The notes under the pieces: generated by a model
The model's database searches: none
What the model was told of the DNA's origin: nothing
Seen by the model: the letters and a program-made list of their open reading frames with translations, nothing else
Shown here: in pieces, positions 1-8,885 of the stretch
Numbering within the stretch: position 1 is the first letter of the stretch
Layout: every line of letters starts with the position of its first letter
Translations under genes and position numbers: made by a program
Source: Alphaproteobacteria bacterium CG11_big_fil_rev_8_21_14_0_20_39_49
GTDB lineage: Bacteria; Pseudomonadota; Alphaproteobacteria; Rickettsiales; UBA6187
Direction: 5' to 3'
Length of the DNA: 35,599 nt
Assembly: GCA_002787635.1 (NCBI GenBank)
Contig: PCXK01000007.1
Coordinates: 166,551-202,149 of the forward strand

Positions 1-36
1 CAGAGGTCTTAGATTGCTTTGAAAAGCATACAAATT

Positions 37-57
37 CTATGTTTATTGAACACTCCC
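37..57 (+). mobile_element. terminal sequence of a mobile element (end only)
   Basis: These 21 bases are identical to 27624-27644, the right terminal inverted repeat of a non-coding element at 27185-27644; the core is ATGTTTATTGAACACTCCC. In the second locus the inside of the element lies to the left of this sequence, so here the element would extend left out of the window. Bases 1-36 do not match the interior at 27185-27644, so a different element sharing the same ends is likely. No transposase is visible. Confidence 0.55.
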
Positions 58-78
58 AAAAAATAGTAATTTTTTATG

Positions 79-107
79 TTGATACGCAACTACTAATCAC
101 ATAATAT
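79..107 (+). promoter_or_regulatory. sigma70-like promoter of the chemotaxis operon
   Basis: A -35 box TTGATA (79-84), a 17-base spacer and a -10 box TAATAT (102-107) lie about 50 bases before the first STAS gene. It is the best promoter match ahead of the operon and would drive at least 158-8883. The mobile-element end at 37-57 is only about 20 bases upstream of the -35 box. No sigma54-type -24/-12 motif was found here. Confidence 0.5.
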
Positions 108-157
108 TGCGGTATATTTAATTTTAAGTTGTTGTTTTGTGATATCAGGTAGAGCGT

Positions 158-460
158 ATGAGTGCAACAAAAAAAGATAGTAAAAATTCAAAATTATTAT
201 CACTTCCGTCGGTTCTTGATATCAGGTCGGCATCGTCATTTTATGATGAAATAAAGCCCTTATCCGAAGCCGGTACAAACTTGAAGGTGAATGCAAAAGA
301 TGTGGAGAAAATCACCACTCCGGCAATTCAGATATTGTTGGCATCGGCTTCGACCGTTTGTAAAAAAAAGGGGAGTTTTAAAATAGAAAATCCTTCTTCA
401 GAAATGACGAACGCTTTTTTAGTGATGGGTTTAGAGTCGCAATTTAATAAATGGAAGTAA
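158..460 (+). CDS. STAS-domain protein, first gene of the chemotaxis operon
   Basis: A 100-residue single-domain protein of the STAS (anti-sigma-factor antagonist / MlaB-like) fold, recognised by its length, the central hydrophobic strand-helix region ITTPAIQILLASAS and the position directly before cheY. STAS proteins commonly head alphaproteobacterial chemotaxis operons, where their exact role is poorly defined. The usual DSxxLG phosphorylation loop is replaced by a TTPAIQ sequence, so classic Ser phosphorylation is doubtful. The gene ends 3 bases before cheY, which indicates translational coupling. A second STAS gene closes the operon at 8582. Confidence 0.75.
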   Translation: MSATKKDSKNSKLLSLPSVLDIRSASSFYDEIKPLSEAGTNLKVNAKDVEKITTPAIQILLASASTVCKKKGSFKIENPSSEMTNAFLVMGLESQFNKWK

Positions 461-463
461 CAA

Positions 464-832
464 ATGCCAAAAATAGCTTTAACTGTAGATGATTCAAGAA
501 CAATAAGGGAAATGGTTTCATTTACCCTGAAAAAAGAGGGGTTTGATGTAATTGAGGCGGAAGACGGGAAACATGCTATAAGTGTTCTCGGTAACCAAGA
601 GGTTAGCCTTATAATAACCGACCTGAACATGCCGAATATGGACGGTCTGGAATTGATAAGGAACCTTCGTTCTAATCCGACCTATAAATTTACTCCGATA
701 TTGATGCTTACCACGGAAGGTGACGCAAATAAGAAGCAGCAAGGTAAAGATGCCGGTGCGACAGGCTGGATAGTTAAGCCTTTCAACCCTGAAAAGCTTA
801 TTCAGGTAGTAAATAAAGTAGCCGCAGCGTAA
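464..832 (+). CDS. cheY: chemotaxis response regulator CheY
   Basis: A 122-residue stand-alone receiver domain. The acidic pocket D9/D10, the phospho-acceptor D53 in ITDLNMP, the MLTTEGD segment carrying the switch Thr, and the invariant Lys in VKPFNP are all present. It should accept phosphate from CheA and, as CheY-P, bind the flagellar switch (FliG and FliN are encoded at 17664-19990). It has no output domain. It sits 3 bases after the STAS gene and 22 bases before cheA. Confidence 0.93.
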   Translation: MPKIALTVDDSRTIREMVSFTLKKEGFDVIEAEDGKHAISVLGNQEVSLIITDLNMPNMDGLELIRNLRSNPTYKFTPILMLTTEGDANKKQQGKDAGATGWIVKPFNPEKLIQVVNKVAAA

Positions 833-854
833 TTTTAATTGAAACGGTTGAACG

Positions 855-2858
855 ATGGACGACTTGCAGCGATTTAAAGAAACATACATAACGGAATGTT
901 TTGAGCTTCTTGAGGATATGGAAGAAAAGCTTCTGGGGCTTGACCAGAATAATCCTGATAAGGAAGAGTTAAACGCAATATTTCGCTGCGCCCATTCTAT
1001 AAAAGGTGGTTCAGGTGCTTTTGGGCTGAACCGTATCACATCTTTTACGCATATATTAGAAGAGCTTCTTGATGCTATGAGGGAAGGGGATCTTGCACCT
1101 ACAAGAGAGGTGACGGACGCTCTTCTTTCTTCGGTAGATATTGTAAGACAGATGATTGTTGCGGCACAATCTGGGGCTGAGGCGGCAGCAGGTATTGAAA
1201 ATGAAGTTGCCGAACATTTAAGGAGTGTGCTTGGCAGCGAGTCTAATGTTTGCGAGCAAAAAAGCAAGACTGACGAAAGCGAAAATGACGAGATTAGTAT
1301 ATTCAGTATTCAGTTTAAGCCTAAAGAAGATATGCTAATATCGGGCAATGAGCCGTTACTGATAATTAATGAATTGAAATCTTTGGGCGAGTTGCAGTGT
1401 GAGATAAACACGGATAATTTACCTGATATTGAAAAACTTAATCCTGAAAAATGCTATGTGTCATGGAGCTTTAGCCTAGAGACCGAAAAAACGCTTGAAG
1501 ATATCAGGGAAGTTTTTGAGTTTGTTGAAGATGAGTGTGAGCTTATAATCGAAAAAATAGCAGGTTTTGCTAAAGAAATACCCAAAGCTATTGAAAATAC
1601 GTCTAATAAACCGCAATTGGTGAAGGAAAATAATACCGATGATGCTGCAAAAACCGCTCCGGTAGTTACTTCCATAAGGGTTGATATCGATAAGGTTGAC
1701 CGCTTGGTTAATATGGTGGGGGAGCTTGTTATAACGCAGGCAATGATAGCGGCACAATCTTCCGATATATCGTTTGAGGAACACCCTAAGCTTGTGCAGG
1801 GGATAACGACTTTATCACAGCATACAAGGGAATTACAAGAGGCGGTTATGGCTGTGCGTATGCAGCCTGTAAAATCCGTTTTTTCAAGAATGCCCAGAAT
1901 AGTAAGAGACCTTTCAACGCAACTGAAAAAAGATATAAGACTTGAGATGATAGGAGAGGCAACCGAGCTTGACCGTACCGTTATAGAGCAGCTTTCAGAT
2001 CCGCTTACGCATATGATTAGAAATTCAGTGGATCACGGTATTGATATTCCTGCAAATCGTGTTGCTGCCGGTAAGCCTGCCCAAGGGGTTATAAAGCTTT
2101 CCGCCGAACATGCGGGGGGAAAAATATTATTGAAAATATCTGATGACGGACGTGGGATTAATAGGGAAAAGGTTTTACAAAAAGCTAAAGATAAAGGTCT
2201 GGTATCTAGCGATGCAGAACTTTCCGACCATGAAATAGACAATCTGATATTCATGCCGGGATTTTCTACTGCCGAAGTGGTATCTGATATTTCAGGGCGT
2301 GGTGTGGGTATGGACGTGGTAAAGCGAAATATAGAGAGTTTAGGCGGTACTATAAATATAATAAATAAGCCCGGCGAAGGGTCTGCGTTTTTGGTAAGTC
2401 TGCCGTTAACACTTGCGATACTTGACGGAATGATAGTAAGGGTGGGTAAGGAAAAATATATTATACCTATCGGTAGTATAATTGAAACGATGCGTCCTAA
2501 AAATGACGAGGTCAGGAAAATAGCAGATGCTAACGACCTGATTAATGTTAGGGGTGATTTTATATCGATACTTTATCTGCATAAGGTTTTCCGTATTGCC
2601 GGTGCTGAAAAAAATCCGAGTAAAGCACTTGTGGTACTGGTTGAAAACGGAATGGATAAGTTCGGACTTGTGGTAGATGAGCTAATCGGACAGCAGCAGG
2701 TTGTTATAAAAAGTCTGGAAGAAAATTCAGATGCGGTTCCGGGGATATCGGCGGCAACAATACTTGGTGACGGTAAGGTTGCACTAATATTGGATATATC
2801 GAAATTGCAGGAACTTACTCCTGTTGTTGAAGAAGTTGAACGGGAAAATGTAGCTTAA
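855..2858 (+). CDS. cheA: chemotaxis histidine kinase CheA
   Basis: A 667-residue soluble histidine kinase with the CheA domain order. An N-terminal HPt domain carries H47 in AHSIKGGSGAFG. A variable linker/P2 region follows to about residue 260, then the dimerisation domain starting near SIRVDIDKVDRLVNMVGELV. The HATPase domain has an N-box near residues 384-396 (HMIRNSVDHGID) and G boxes DDGRGI and GRGVGMDVV. The C-terminal CheW-like P5 domain spans roughly the last 140 residues. It phosphorylates CheY and CheB under control of receptor-CheW complexes. Length and motifs are normal. Confidence 0.95.
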   Translation: MDDLQRFKETYITECFELLEDMEEKLLGLDQNNPDKEELNAIFRCAHSIKGGSGAFGLNRITSFTHILEELLDAMREGDLAPTREVTDALLSSVDIVRQMIVAAQSGAEAAAGIENEVAEHLRSVLGSESNVCEQKSKTDESENDEISIFSIQFKPKEDMLISGNEPLLIINELKSLGELQCEINTDNLPDIEKLNPEKCYVSWSFSLETEKTLEDIREVFEFVEDECELIIEKIAGFAKEIPKAIENTSNKPQLVKENNTDDAAKTAPVVTSIRVDIDKVDRLVNMVGELVITQAMIAAQSSDISFEEHPKLVQGITTLSQHTRELQEAVMAVRMQPVKSVFSRMPRIVRDLSTQLKKDIRLEMIGEATELDRTVIEQLSDPLTHMIRNSVDHGIDIPANRVAAGKPAQGVIKLSAEHAGGKILLKISDDGRGINREKVLQKAKDKGLVSSDAELSDHEIDNLIFMPGFSTAEVVSDISGRGVGMDVVKRNIESLGGTINIINKPGEGSAFLVSLPLTLAILDGMIVRVGKEKYIIPIGSIIETMRPKNDEVRKIADANDLINVRGDFISILYLHKVFRIAGAEKNPSKALVVLVENGMDKFGLVVDELIGQQQVVIKSLEENSDAVPGISAATILGDGKVALILDISKLQELTPVVEEVERENVA

Positions 2859-2873
2859 AACAGGCGGTAATAT

Positions 2874-3446
2874 ATGGTAAGAGAACAAATAGATGAAATT
2901 GAAGGGAATCAAAACGAGGCGAAAAACCAAGAGCTTTCCCAAAATGATGTCCTTGATATTATACGGGAACATCAGGATATAGCCCGATTTTTGACATTTA
3001 AAGTTGATAATGAACTATACGGCGTTGATCTATTAAGTATAAGAGAAATAAAGGGCTGGACGGAAACTACCGGATTGCCCAATAGTCCCGTATTTATGAA
3101 GGGGGTTATAAATCTGCGTGGTGCGGTTATTCCTATATTTGACCTGAAAGGAAGGTTCGACATGGGCGAAACTAACGCAACGGAAAAACATGTAGTGATA
3201 ATAATTGCCGTAGGTCAAAGGTTGGTAGGTATATTGGTAGATGCGGTATCCGATATTATAGAGGTTTCCCAAAATGATATTAAGCAGGCACCGCAGATGG
3301 AAATGAAGGTTGATGATAAGTTCGTAAAGGGTCTTATTTCACTTGATGATAAAATGGTTGTGGTGCTGGATATAGACAACCTGTTTGACAGTAAAGATAT
3401 TAAAAATGACGGAAATCGTAAGCCGGATATGAAAGCGGAATCTTAA
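2874..3446 (+). CDS. cheW: chemotaxis coupling protein CheW
   Basis: A 190-residue CheW-domain protein that bridges receptors and CheA. About 40 acidic, Gln-rich residues precede the core, which begins at FLTFKVDNELYGVDLLSIREI. It contains the signatures LPNSPVFMKGVINLRGAVIPIFDLKGRF and the closing VVVLDIDNLF. The N-terminal extension makes it slightly longer than the usual 150-165 residues. It lies 15 bases after cheA and is co-transcribed. Confidence 0.93.
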   Translation: MVREQIDEIEGNQNEAKNQELSQNDVLDIIREHQDIARFLTFKVDNELYGVDLLSIREIKGWTETTGLPNSPVFMKGVINLRGAVIPIFDLKGRFDMGETNATEKHVVIIIAVGQRLVGILVDAVSDIIEVSQNDIKQAPQMEMKVDDKFVKGLISLDDKMVVVLDIDNLFDSKDIKNDGNRKPDMKAES

Positions 3447-3464
3447 TGTTAGAAGGTTTTTGTT

Positions 3465-4295
3465 GTGGCAATGAGTAGAGAATTTCAGTTCACAGATGCG
3501 GATTTTAAATTTGTCGTTTCAAAGGTCTATGAAAAATCTGGTATAAAGTTAGCCGATCATAAGCGTGATATGGTCTATGGAAGGTTAGCAAGAAGACTAA
3601 GGGAGCTGAATTTAAAATCATTTGAGCAATATTGTAAGTTTATCGATAGCCGTGAAGGTGAAATGGAAATCGGTAATTTTGTAAATGCCGTAACTACTAA
3701 TCTTACAAGTTTTTTTCGTGAGCATCACCATTTTGACCATTTGAAAGAATCATTAAATCAAAGAAGTTTGCAGCCCAAGGCTGATAAAAGAATTAGGATA
3801 TGGTCGGCGGCAAGCTCTTCAGGGCAGGAGCCGTACAGTATAGCAATGACAGTATGTGAGGGGGTAAAGCATTATAAGGCGTGGGACATAAAGATACTGG
3901 CAACTGATATTGATACCAACATGCTGGAGACGGCTAAGAACGGTGTATATGATGATAGCCTGCTCCAAAAAATCCCCGTCGGATATAGAAGTAAGTATGT
4001 GGTTAAATCTAGCAGAAAAGATAATAAAGGCGTAATGGCTGAAAATTTGAAGGAGCTTATTACTTTTAAACAGCTAAACCTTATGCATCAATTTCCTATG
4101 AAAGGACCGATGGATTATGTTTTTTGCAGGAACGTAGTCATATATTTTGATAAACCCACCCAAATAGAATTGTTTAAAAAAATATCATCTTTAATGCCGT
4201 CGGGAGCGATTTTGTATATAGGTCATTCGGAAAATCTATTTAAAGTTAGCGACGATTTTGAACTTATAGGCAGAACAATATACAGGAAAATATAA
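3465..4295 (+). CDS. cheR: chemoreceptor glutamate methyltransferase CheR
   Basis: A 276-residue S-adenosylmethionine-dependent methyltransferase that methylates receptor glutamates. The helical N-terminal domain contains TNLTSFFREHHHF, and the Rossmann core has the SAM loop WSAASSSGQEPYSIAM and the late motif DYVFCRNVVIYFD. The SAM loop has Gln where many family members have Glu (GEEPYS). The GTG at 3465 is preferred because the Shine-Dalgarno AGAAGG is well spaced from it; an ATG two codons later (3471) is an alternative. Confidence 0.93.
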   Translation: MAMSREFQFTDADFKFVVSKVYEKSGIKLADHKRDMVYGRLARRLRELNLKSFEQYCKFIDSREGEMEIGNFVNAVTTNLTSFFREHHHFDHLKESLNQRSLQPKADKRIRIWSAASSSGQEPYSIAMTVCEGVKHYKAWDIKILATDIDTNMLETAKNGVYDDSLLQKIPVGYRSKYVVKSSRKDNKGVMAENLKELITFKQLNLMHQFPMKGPMDYVFCRNVVIYFDKPTQIELFKKISSLMPSGAILYIGHSENLFKVSDDFELIGRTIYRKI

Positions 4296-4297
4296 TA

Positions 4298-4924
4298 GTG
4301 GATATTAATAAAAAAGCTTTCGGTTCTGTTTACGAGGATAAAGATATTGAAGCAGAGATTGCAAGAGAGGTAGTCAAGGTTTTTTCAGGCGATTGTTATG
4401 TAACTGACAAAAATAATCAGGTTATGGTAACGGTTCTTGGGTCTTGTATATCGGCTTGTATAAGGGATCCGTTTGTAAAAGCCGGAGGAATGAATCACTT
4501 TTTACTGCCTGACGGTAAGAATGCGGCAGATGCTCCTCTTAGATATGGTGCTTATTCTATGGAAAAACTAATTAACGATATATTAAAGCTCGGTGGAAAA
4601 AAAGAACGGTTGGAGGTCAAAATATTCGGTGGAGGTAACGTAATAGAAAGCTCTGCAATGATAGGTGATAAGAACGTAAAATTTATAAAAGAATATCTGC
4701 TAAATGAAGGAATAAAGATAAACGGGCAGGATTTAGGCGGAAATTCTCCAAGAAGGATTCATTATTTTCCTGATACGGGTAGAGTCATGATGAAAAAGAT
4801 ACGTGGAGATAGGGAGGTTGCACAAGTCAAGCAAGAAGAGAAGCAGTATATTGAGAAAATCAAGGATACGGTTTCACATGAGAATGACCGTGATAAAAGC
4901 GGAAGTGGTGTTGAATTATTTTAG
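4298..4924 (+). CDS. cheD: chemoreceptor glutamine deamidase CheD
   Basis: A 208-residue CheD-family protein. The catalytic Cys is C50 in LGSCISACIRDP, and the catalytic His is H67 in GGMNHFLLPDG, 17 residues later as in characterised CheD. It should deamidate receptor glutamines and in some bacteria partners CheC, but no cheC is visible. It has a GTG start 2 bases after the cheR stop and a 40-residue N-terminal extension. The C-terminus ends in VELF after a charged linker, closely resembling the end of the receptor encoded at 5987 (IELF). Confidence 0.92.
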   Translation: MDINKKAFGSVYEDKDIEAEIAREVVKVFSGDCYVTDKNNQVMVTVLGSCISACIRDPFVKAGGMNHFLLPDGKNAADAPLRYGAYSMEKLINDILKLGGKKERLEVKIFGGGNVIESSAMIGDKNVKFIKEYLLNEGIKINGQDLGGNSPRRIHYFPDTGRVMMKKIRGDREVAQVKQEEKQYIEKIKDTVSHENDRDKSGSGVELF

Positions 4925-4935
4925 AGGTTTTTAAT

Positions 4936-5973
4936 ATGCCTATCAAGGTTCTTATAGTTGACGATTCCAGACTTATAAGAAGCATTTTTGAGGAAATGTT
5001 ATCTTCAGACTCTGAGATAAACGTCGTAGGAACGGCAGTAGACGCATATGACGCAAGGCAAAAGATAAAATCCCTAAACCCTGATGTGGTAACCCTAGAT
5101 GTTGAAATGCCGAAAATGGACGGCATTGCTTTTTTGGAAAAAATAATGACCTTACGCCCCATGCCTGTGATTATGGCATCTACCCTTACCCAAAGGGGGG
5201 CGGATACTACGATAAAAGCCCTTGAGATAGGGGCGGTTGATTATGTAGCAAAGCCTACCGATAATAATAGCAGGGATAACTTAATATTTTTGAAGGAAGA
5301 GTTAATTAATAAAGTTAAAATAGCTGCAAGAGCTAATGTAAGGACGTTCAATAAAAAAACGGATGATAATGTAAAAGTTCTTGAATTATCAGCAAATAAA
5401 GAGTTATCTAAAAAAATTATAGCAATAGGATCATCGACGGGAGGAGTTGAAGCTTTAAGGGAAATTTTGGTAAAATTGCCTTCAAACATGCCTCCTATTG
5501 TTGTGGTGCAGCATATGCCTGAAAAATTTACTAAACAGTTTGCTTTAAGATTAAACGGTTTATGTAAATTGAAAGTGCAGGAAGCTGTAGACGGACAAAC
5601 GGTGTCTTCGGGAAATGTTTACATTGCCCACGGAGGGTGTCATTTGAAAATTAAGAAAAAAGGTATTGATATCTTGTGTGATTTGGGAGGTCATGATAAA
5701 GTTTCGGGACATTGTCCGTCAGTGGACGTATTGTTTGATTCTGTCGTTGCTGCCATCGGTAATAAAACATTAGGCGTTATATTGACCGGTATGGGAAAAG
5801 ACGGTGCAAACGGAATGTTAAAAATAAAAAATGCAGGCGGCTATACTATAGGACAAGATGAGAGTAGTTGTGTTGTATATGGAATGCCCAAAGAGGCAAG
5901 GCAAATCGGAGCTATTAATAAAGAAGTTTCGATTACAAAAATGTCCGAGGAAATAATAAAGCAATGTATGTAA
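4936..5973 (+). CDS. cheB: chemotaxis methylesterase/response regulator CheB
   Basis: A 345-residue two-domain protein. The N-terminal receiver has acidic residues D9/D10 and phospho-acceptor D55 in [11 protein letters not shown]. The C-terminal methylesterase domain has the nucleophile S167 in [11 protein letters not shown], the His in [10 protein letters not shown] and the late [10 protein letters not shown] motif. Phosphorylated by CheA, it removes receptor methyl groups and opposes CheR. A Shine-Dalgarno AGAGG precedes the ATG. It is 11 bases after cheD and 13 bases before the receptor gene. Confidence 0.95.
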   Translation: MPIKVLIVDDSRLIRSIFEEMLSSDSEINVVGTAVDAYDARQKIKSLNPDVVTLDVEMPKMDGIAFLEKIMTLRPMPVIMASTLTQRGADTTIKALEIGAVDYVAKPTDNNSRDNLIFLKEELINKVKIAARANVRTFNKKTDDNVKVLELSANKELSKKIIAIGSSTGGVEALREILVKLPSNMPPIVVVQHMPEKFTKQFALRLNGLCKLKVQEAVDGQTVSSGNVYIAHGGCHLKIKKKGIDILCDLGGHDKVSGHCPSVDVLFDSVVAAIGNKTLGVILTGMGKDGANGMLKIKNAGGYTIGQDESSCVVYGMPKEARQIGAINKEVSITKMSEEIIKQCM

Positions 5974-5986
5974 GCGGAGATTTATC

Positions 5987-8563
5987 ATGAGGCAGCTAAA
6001 CAATAAAATAGAAAAAGATAATGATCCTGTAGAAGAGGGGAGGATTCGCCTAAAAGACCTGCTTAATGCCGGTATAAAAAATTCTGATATTCCCGATATA
6101 AATAATAATGCGACAAATTTATCGGTAAGTGAAATAGGTTCTGAACAAAAAGAGAATGCAGGGGAGTCAAGCTATCGGGCGGACTCTAAAGTCGTGCAAA
6201 ATAATTCTGCCCACAATATGATGGATTCACTTATACAGGCAAAAAAAGTTGAGGCTAATGCTGAAAGCCCTGTATATAATAAGGTCAATTCATCAGAAGG
6301 AGAGTCTAAAGTTCTGCTTTCTTCATTGATTAAGATGCCGCATCAAGAGTCCGAAGAAATTAAAAATATATCAGAACCGCAAGTTCTAGAAACAATGCAA
6401 TCTCAAGAGCCTGAAACGGTTTTGCAAAATAATAGTGAGCCTGTCACAGAACCCCAAACGCAGACCCAACAGCTTGTACAAGAAGCTGAAACTCAGTTAG
6501 TGCAGGAAAATACGGCTGAACAGCCTGTACCAGAAGCATTGCAGCCTGATGGGGAAGAAGATGTAACTTATACCGCTAACGCTGCTTCGGTTCAGGATAG
6601 TGTTAATCAGGTTTATAAACCTGTCGAGCCTGTAGTTGAGCCTCAGCCTGCCTCGGTGCAGCAGGAAATTCCAGTTGAAGAGCAAAAAGAGGAACAGCTT
6701 GCAGTTAACGAAGTTGTAGAAACTCCCACAGTTGCCTCTGCTGAAAGCGGTGTTGATAATTACGTTACCGAAGAACAAGCGATTCCTGCCCAAGAGATGG
6801 TTGAAAACTTAAATATTGCCGAGCCTGTTGTTGAACAGCAGCCTACCTCAATGCCGCAGGAAATTCCAGTTGAAGAGCAAAAAGAGGAACAGCTTGCAAG
6901 TAATGAAGTTGTAGAAACTCCCATAACTGCCCATGTTGAAAGCGTTGTTGATAATAATATTACCGCAGCACAGGCGATTCCTGTCCAAGAGGCATTTACC
7001 GCTCAGGAAGGCGTAAGTGTGGAAATTAATCCTCCCCAACCCGAAGTTATTCAGGAGCGACAGGAAGCAGCTACTATACGGAACAATCAGGCAGTTGATG
7101 TGCAAGACAATGTTGATATCCCTCAGCCTACGCAAGAGCCTGTAGCTAATATCAGTCAGAATATTGAAAGTAATAGAATAGAAGATCTAATAAAATCTGA
7201 ATGTGATGAGCCTGAAGTTTATGTTAGTAAGGCTGATGATTCAAATGATGCTGATATTCAAACCGATGACAATCAGAATGTAGAGCCGGAGCCTGAACCC
7301 AAGCCGGAAAGCAAGTTAAGCAGGATATTTAAAATAGCAGGGTCTATAGGTGTATCAAAAGAAAATGGTTCTATAACCGTTAAAAAAGTGGAAAAACAGA
7401 TGAGTGTCGAAGAGCCTAAAGTTGAACCGGTTCCCGCTAATGATAGCGATGCTCAAAAGCAGAATAAGGTCGTCAATATTGAGGATTTTTCAAGCAATAT
7501 GGGATATAAAAGACCTCAGGATGTATTGAAGGATTGGTTAAAAGAGGCTCGGTTGCAAACCGGTATTATAGATGTAGTTAACCAAGAGCTTAGAAAAACA
7601 GCGACTTCAATTGAGCAGGGGACTCAAGGCTTAAATGTGAAGTTTAAGACCCTTGCCGAATCTTCAATGGGACAGGGTGATAGAATAGAGCAAGTGGTAA
7701 CAATGCTAAACTCGTTGGATTTAAATGGTGAAGAATTCTCACTTGCAGATGCTATCGGGCTTATTAATAACGCAATTGATGACGCTACGGACAAGATTCT
7801 TTATGTATCAAAAAAAGCTATGTCTATGGTCTATGCTTTGGAAGCGGCACAAAGTAATTTATCTGCAATTGAATCCTTTATAGGAAGGGTACAAAAAATT
7901 ACCAAGCAAACTAACTTATTGTCTTTAAATGCTACTATTGAGGCAAAAAGAGCAGGTGATGCGGGGAAAGGGTTTGAAGTAGTTGCTGATGAGGTCAGGT
8001 TATTATCGAAAGAAATATCGGGTTTATCCGAAGAGATGAATTCCAAGATAGGGGAGGTGGTTAAAAGCGTAAAAGAGAGTTTCGGAACTTTAAATGAAGT
8101 TGCAACGGTTGATATGTCGGACAACATACTTGTAAAAGAAAAAATTGACCTGATAATGAGGAGTATATTAAAGCAAAGCGAGGATCTGGAGAGGATATTG
8201 CTTAGCAATGTCGAGTTTACCAAGCAGACATCGGATAATATATCGGGTATGACTATGGATATGCAGTTTTCAGACAGGGCATCGCAATATATAAATAATA
8301 TAACATCTGTGTTGGAGTGTATCAGAAACGATAATGTTGATAGTCAAAAAGAAGGCGAAAGGAGTTTGTGTATCAGTATGAGCAATTCGGATATAGATAA
8401 AAACAGAGCTGCCGAGATAATATCGGGGCTGACTCTTAGCCGGCTAAAGAATGATTTTATAGAATTCCTGATTAATGAAAAATATATTTGCTCCGCTTCT
8501 GAGGTGGGGCAACAGGCAGCAAATAGTTCATCAGAAAGCGATGACGATATTGAGTTATTTTAG
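5987..8563 (+). CDS. soluble methyl-accepting chemotaxis protein with long disordered N-terminus
   Basis: An 858-residue chemoreceptor with no hydrophobic segment long enough to span a membrane, hence cytoplasmic. Residues 1 to about 440 are Gln/Glu/Pro/Val-rich and probably disordered, with a 65-residue tandem duplication. A coiled-coil signalling region starts near residue 500; its hairpin tip (about 638-675) contains [20 protein letters not shown] and [10 protein letters not shown]. Downstream, residues 755-767 read [13 protein letters not shown], placing D763 and Q767 in a DxxxQ arrangement like CheZ. The protein ends in an acidic peptide and IELF. No PAS, globin or other sensor domain was recognised, so the stimulus is unknown. 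A C-terminal NWETF-type CheR-docking peptide is absent. Confidence 0.85.
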   Translation: MRQLNNKIEKDNDPVEEGRIRLKDLLNAGIKNSDIPDINNNATNLSVSEIGSEQKENAGESSYRADSKVVQNNSAHNMMDSLIQAKKVEANAESPVYNKVNSSEGESKVLLSSLIKMPHQESEEIKNISEPQVLETMQSQEPETVLQNNSEPVTEPQTQTQQLVQEAETQLVQENTAEQPVPEALQPDGEEDVTYTANAASVQDSVNQVYKPVEPVVEPQPASVQQEIPVEEQKEEQLAVNEVVETPTVASAESGVDNYVTEEQAIPAQEMVENLNIAEPVVEQQPTSMPQEIPVEEQKEEQLASNEVVETPITAHVESVVDNNITAAQAIPVQEAFTAQEGVSVEINPPQPEVIQERQEAATIRNNQAVDVQDNVDIPQPTQEPVANISQNIESNRIEDLIKSECDEPEVYVSKADDSNDADIQTDDNQNVEPEPEPKPESKLSRIFKIAGSIGVSKENGSITVKKVEKQMSVEEPKVEPVPANDSDAQKQNKVVNIEDFSSNMGYKRPQDVLKDWLKEARLQTGIIDVVNQELRKTATSIEQGTQGLNVKFKTLAESSMGQGDRIEQVVTMLNSLDLNGEEFSLADAIGLINNAIDDATDKILYVSKKAMSMVYALEAAQSNLSAIESFIGRVQKITKQTNLLSLNATIEAKRAGDAGKGFEVVADEVRLLSKEISGLSEEMNSKIGEVVKSVKESFGTLNEVATVDMSDNILVKEKIDLIMRSILKQSEDLERILLSNVEFTKQTSDNISGMTMDMQFSDRASQYINNITSVLECIRNDNVDSQKEGERSLCISMSNSDIDKNRAAEIISGLTLSRLKNDFIEFLINEKYICSASEVGQQAANSSSESDDDIELF
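6626..6996 (+). repeat. 195-bp in-frame tandem duplication inside the receptor gene
   Basis: Unit 1 (6626-6820) and the slightly shorter unit 2 (6821 to about 6996) repeat with a 195-base period, exactly 65 codons, so the reading frame is kept. A 42-base stretch is identical between 6662-6703 and 6857-6898; it encodes [12 protein letters not shown] with flanking residues. The rest of the units has diverged mostly by substitutions. The duplication lies entirely in the Pro/Gln/Glu-rich N-terminal region. Confidence 0.9.
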
Positions 8564-8581
8564 TTATAAGAGAGGCGGTTT

Positions 8582-8883
8582 ATGGAGTACTTAAAAACAA
8601 TTAATGGCGATGTTTGTGATATAAAGATGCAAGGCAAGTTTACATTTGCAGACCATAAAAACTTTAAAGATGTTATAGGTGTTTTTAATGATAATAAATT
8701 GAGCCGGATAGAAATAAATTTAGATCAGGTTGAATTTGTTGATTCGGCAGCTTTAGGGTTGTTGTTGCTTGTACGTGATGAAGCTAAAAAACAAATAAGA
8801 CAATAGTACTGAAATCACCTCAGGGGCAAGTAAAGAAGATGTTTGAAATATCAAGATTTTACGAATTATTTGATGTTAAGTAA
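8582..8883 (+). pseudogene. STAS-domain protein closing the chemotaxis operon, frameshifted
   Basis: The open frame gives 74 residues to TAG at 8804-8806 and contains a classic STAS loop VDSAALGLLLL with the phosphorylatable S55. The missing C-terminal part is intact in the -1 frame: from about 8791 it reads through TIVLKSPQGQVKKMFEISRF to a TAA at 8881-8883, giving about 100 residues, the normal STAS length. The break falls at or just after a run of six A (8786-8791). A one-base deletion, a sequencing error in the homopolymer, or slippage on the A run would each explain it. It lies 18 bases after the receptor gene with a good ribosome site (AGAGGCGG). Confidence 0.8.
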
Positions 8884-8885
8884 TC

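Noticed and set aside
518-1267. 249-codon open frame on the minus strand inside cheY/cheA
   Set aside because: It overlaps two unmistakable genes, has a Ser/Leu/Ile-rich composition typical of antisense shadows, and shows no domain.
8786-8792. AAAAAAC as a canonical -1 programmed frameshift heptamer
   Set aside because: The zero frame reads AAA AAA C, not A AAA AAC, so the tandem-slip phase is wrong; single-tRNA or polymerase slippage on the A run or a simple indel remain possible.
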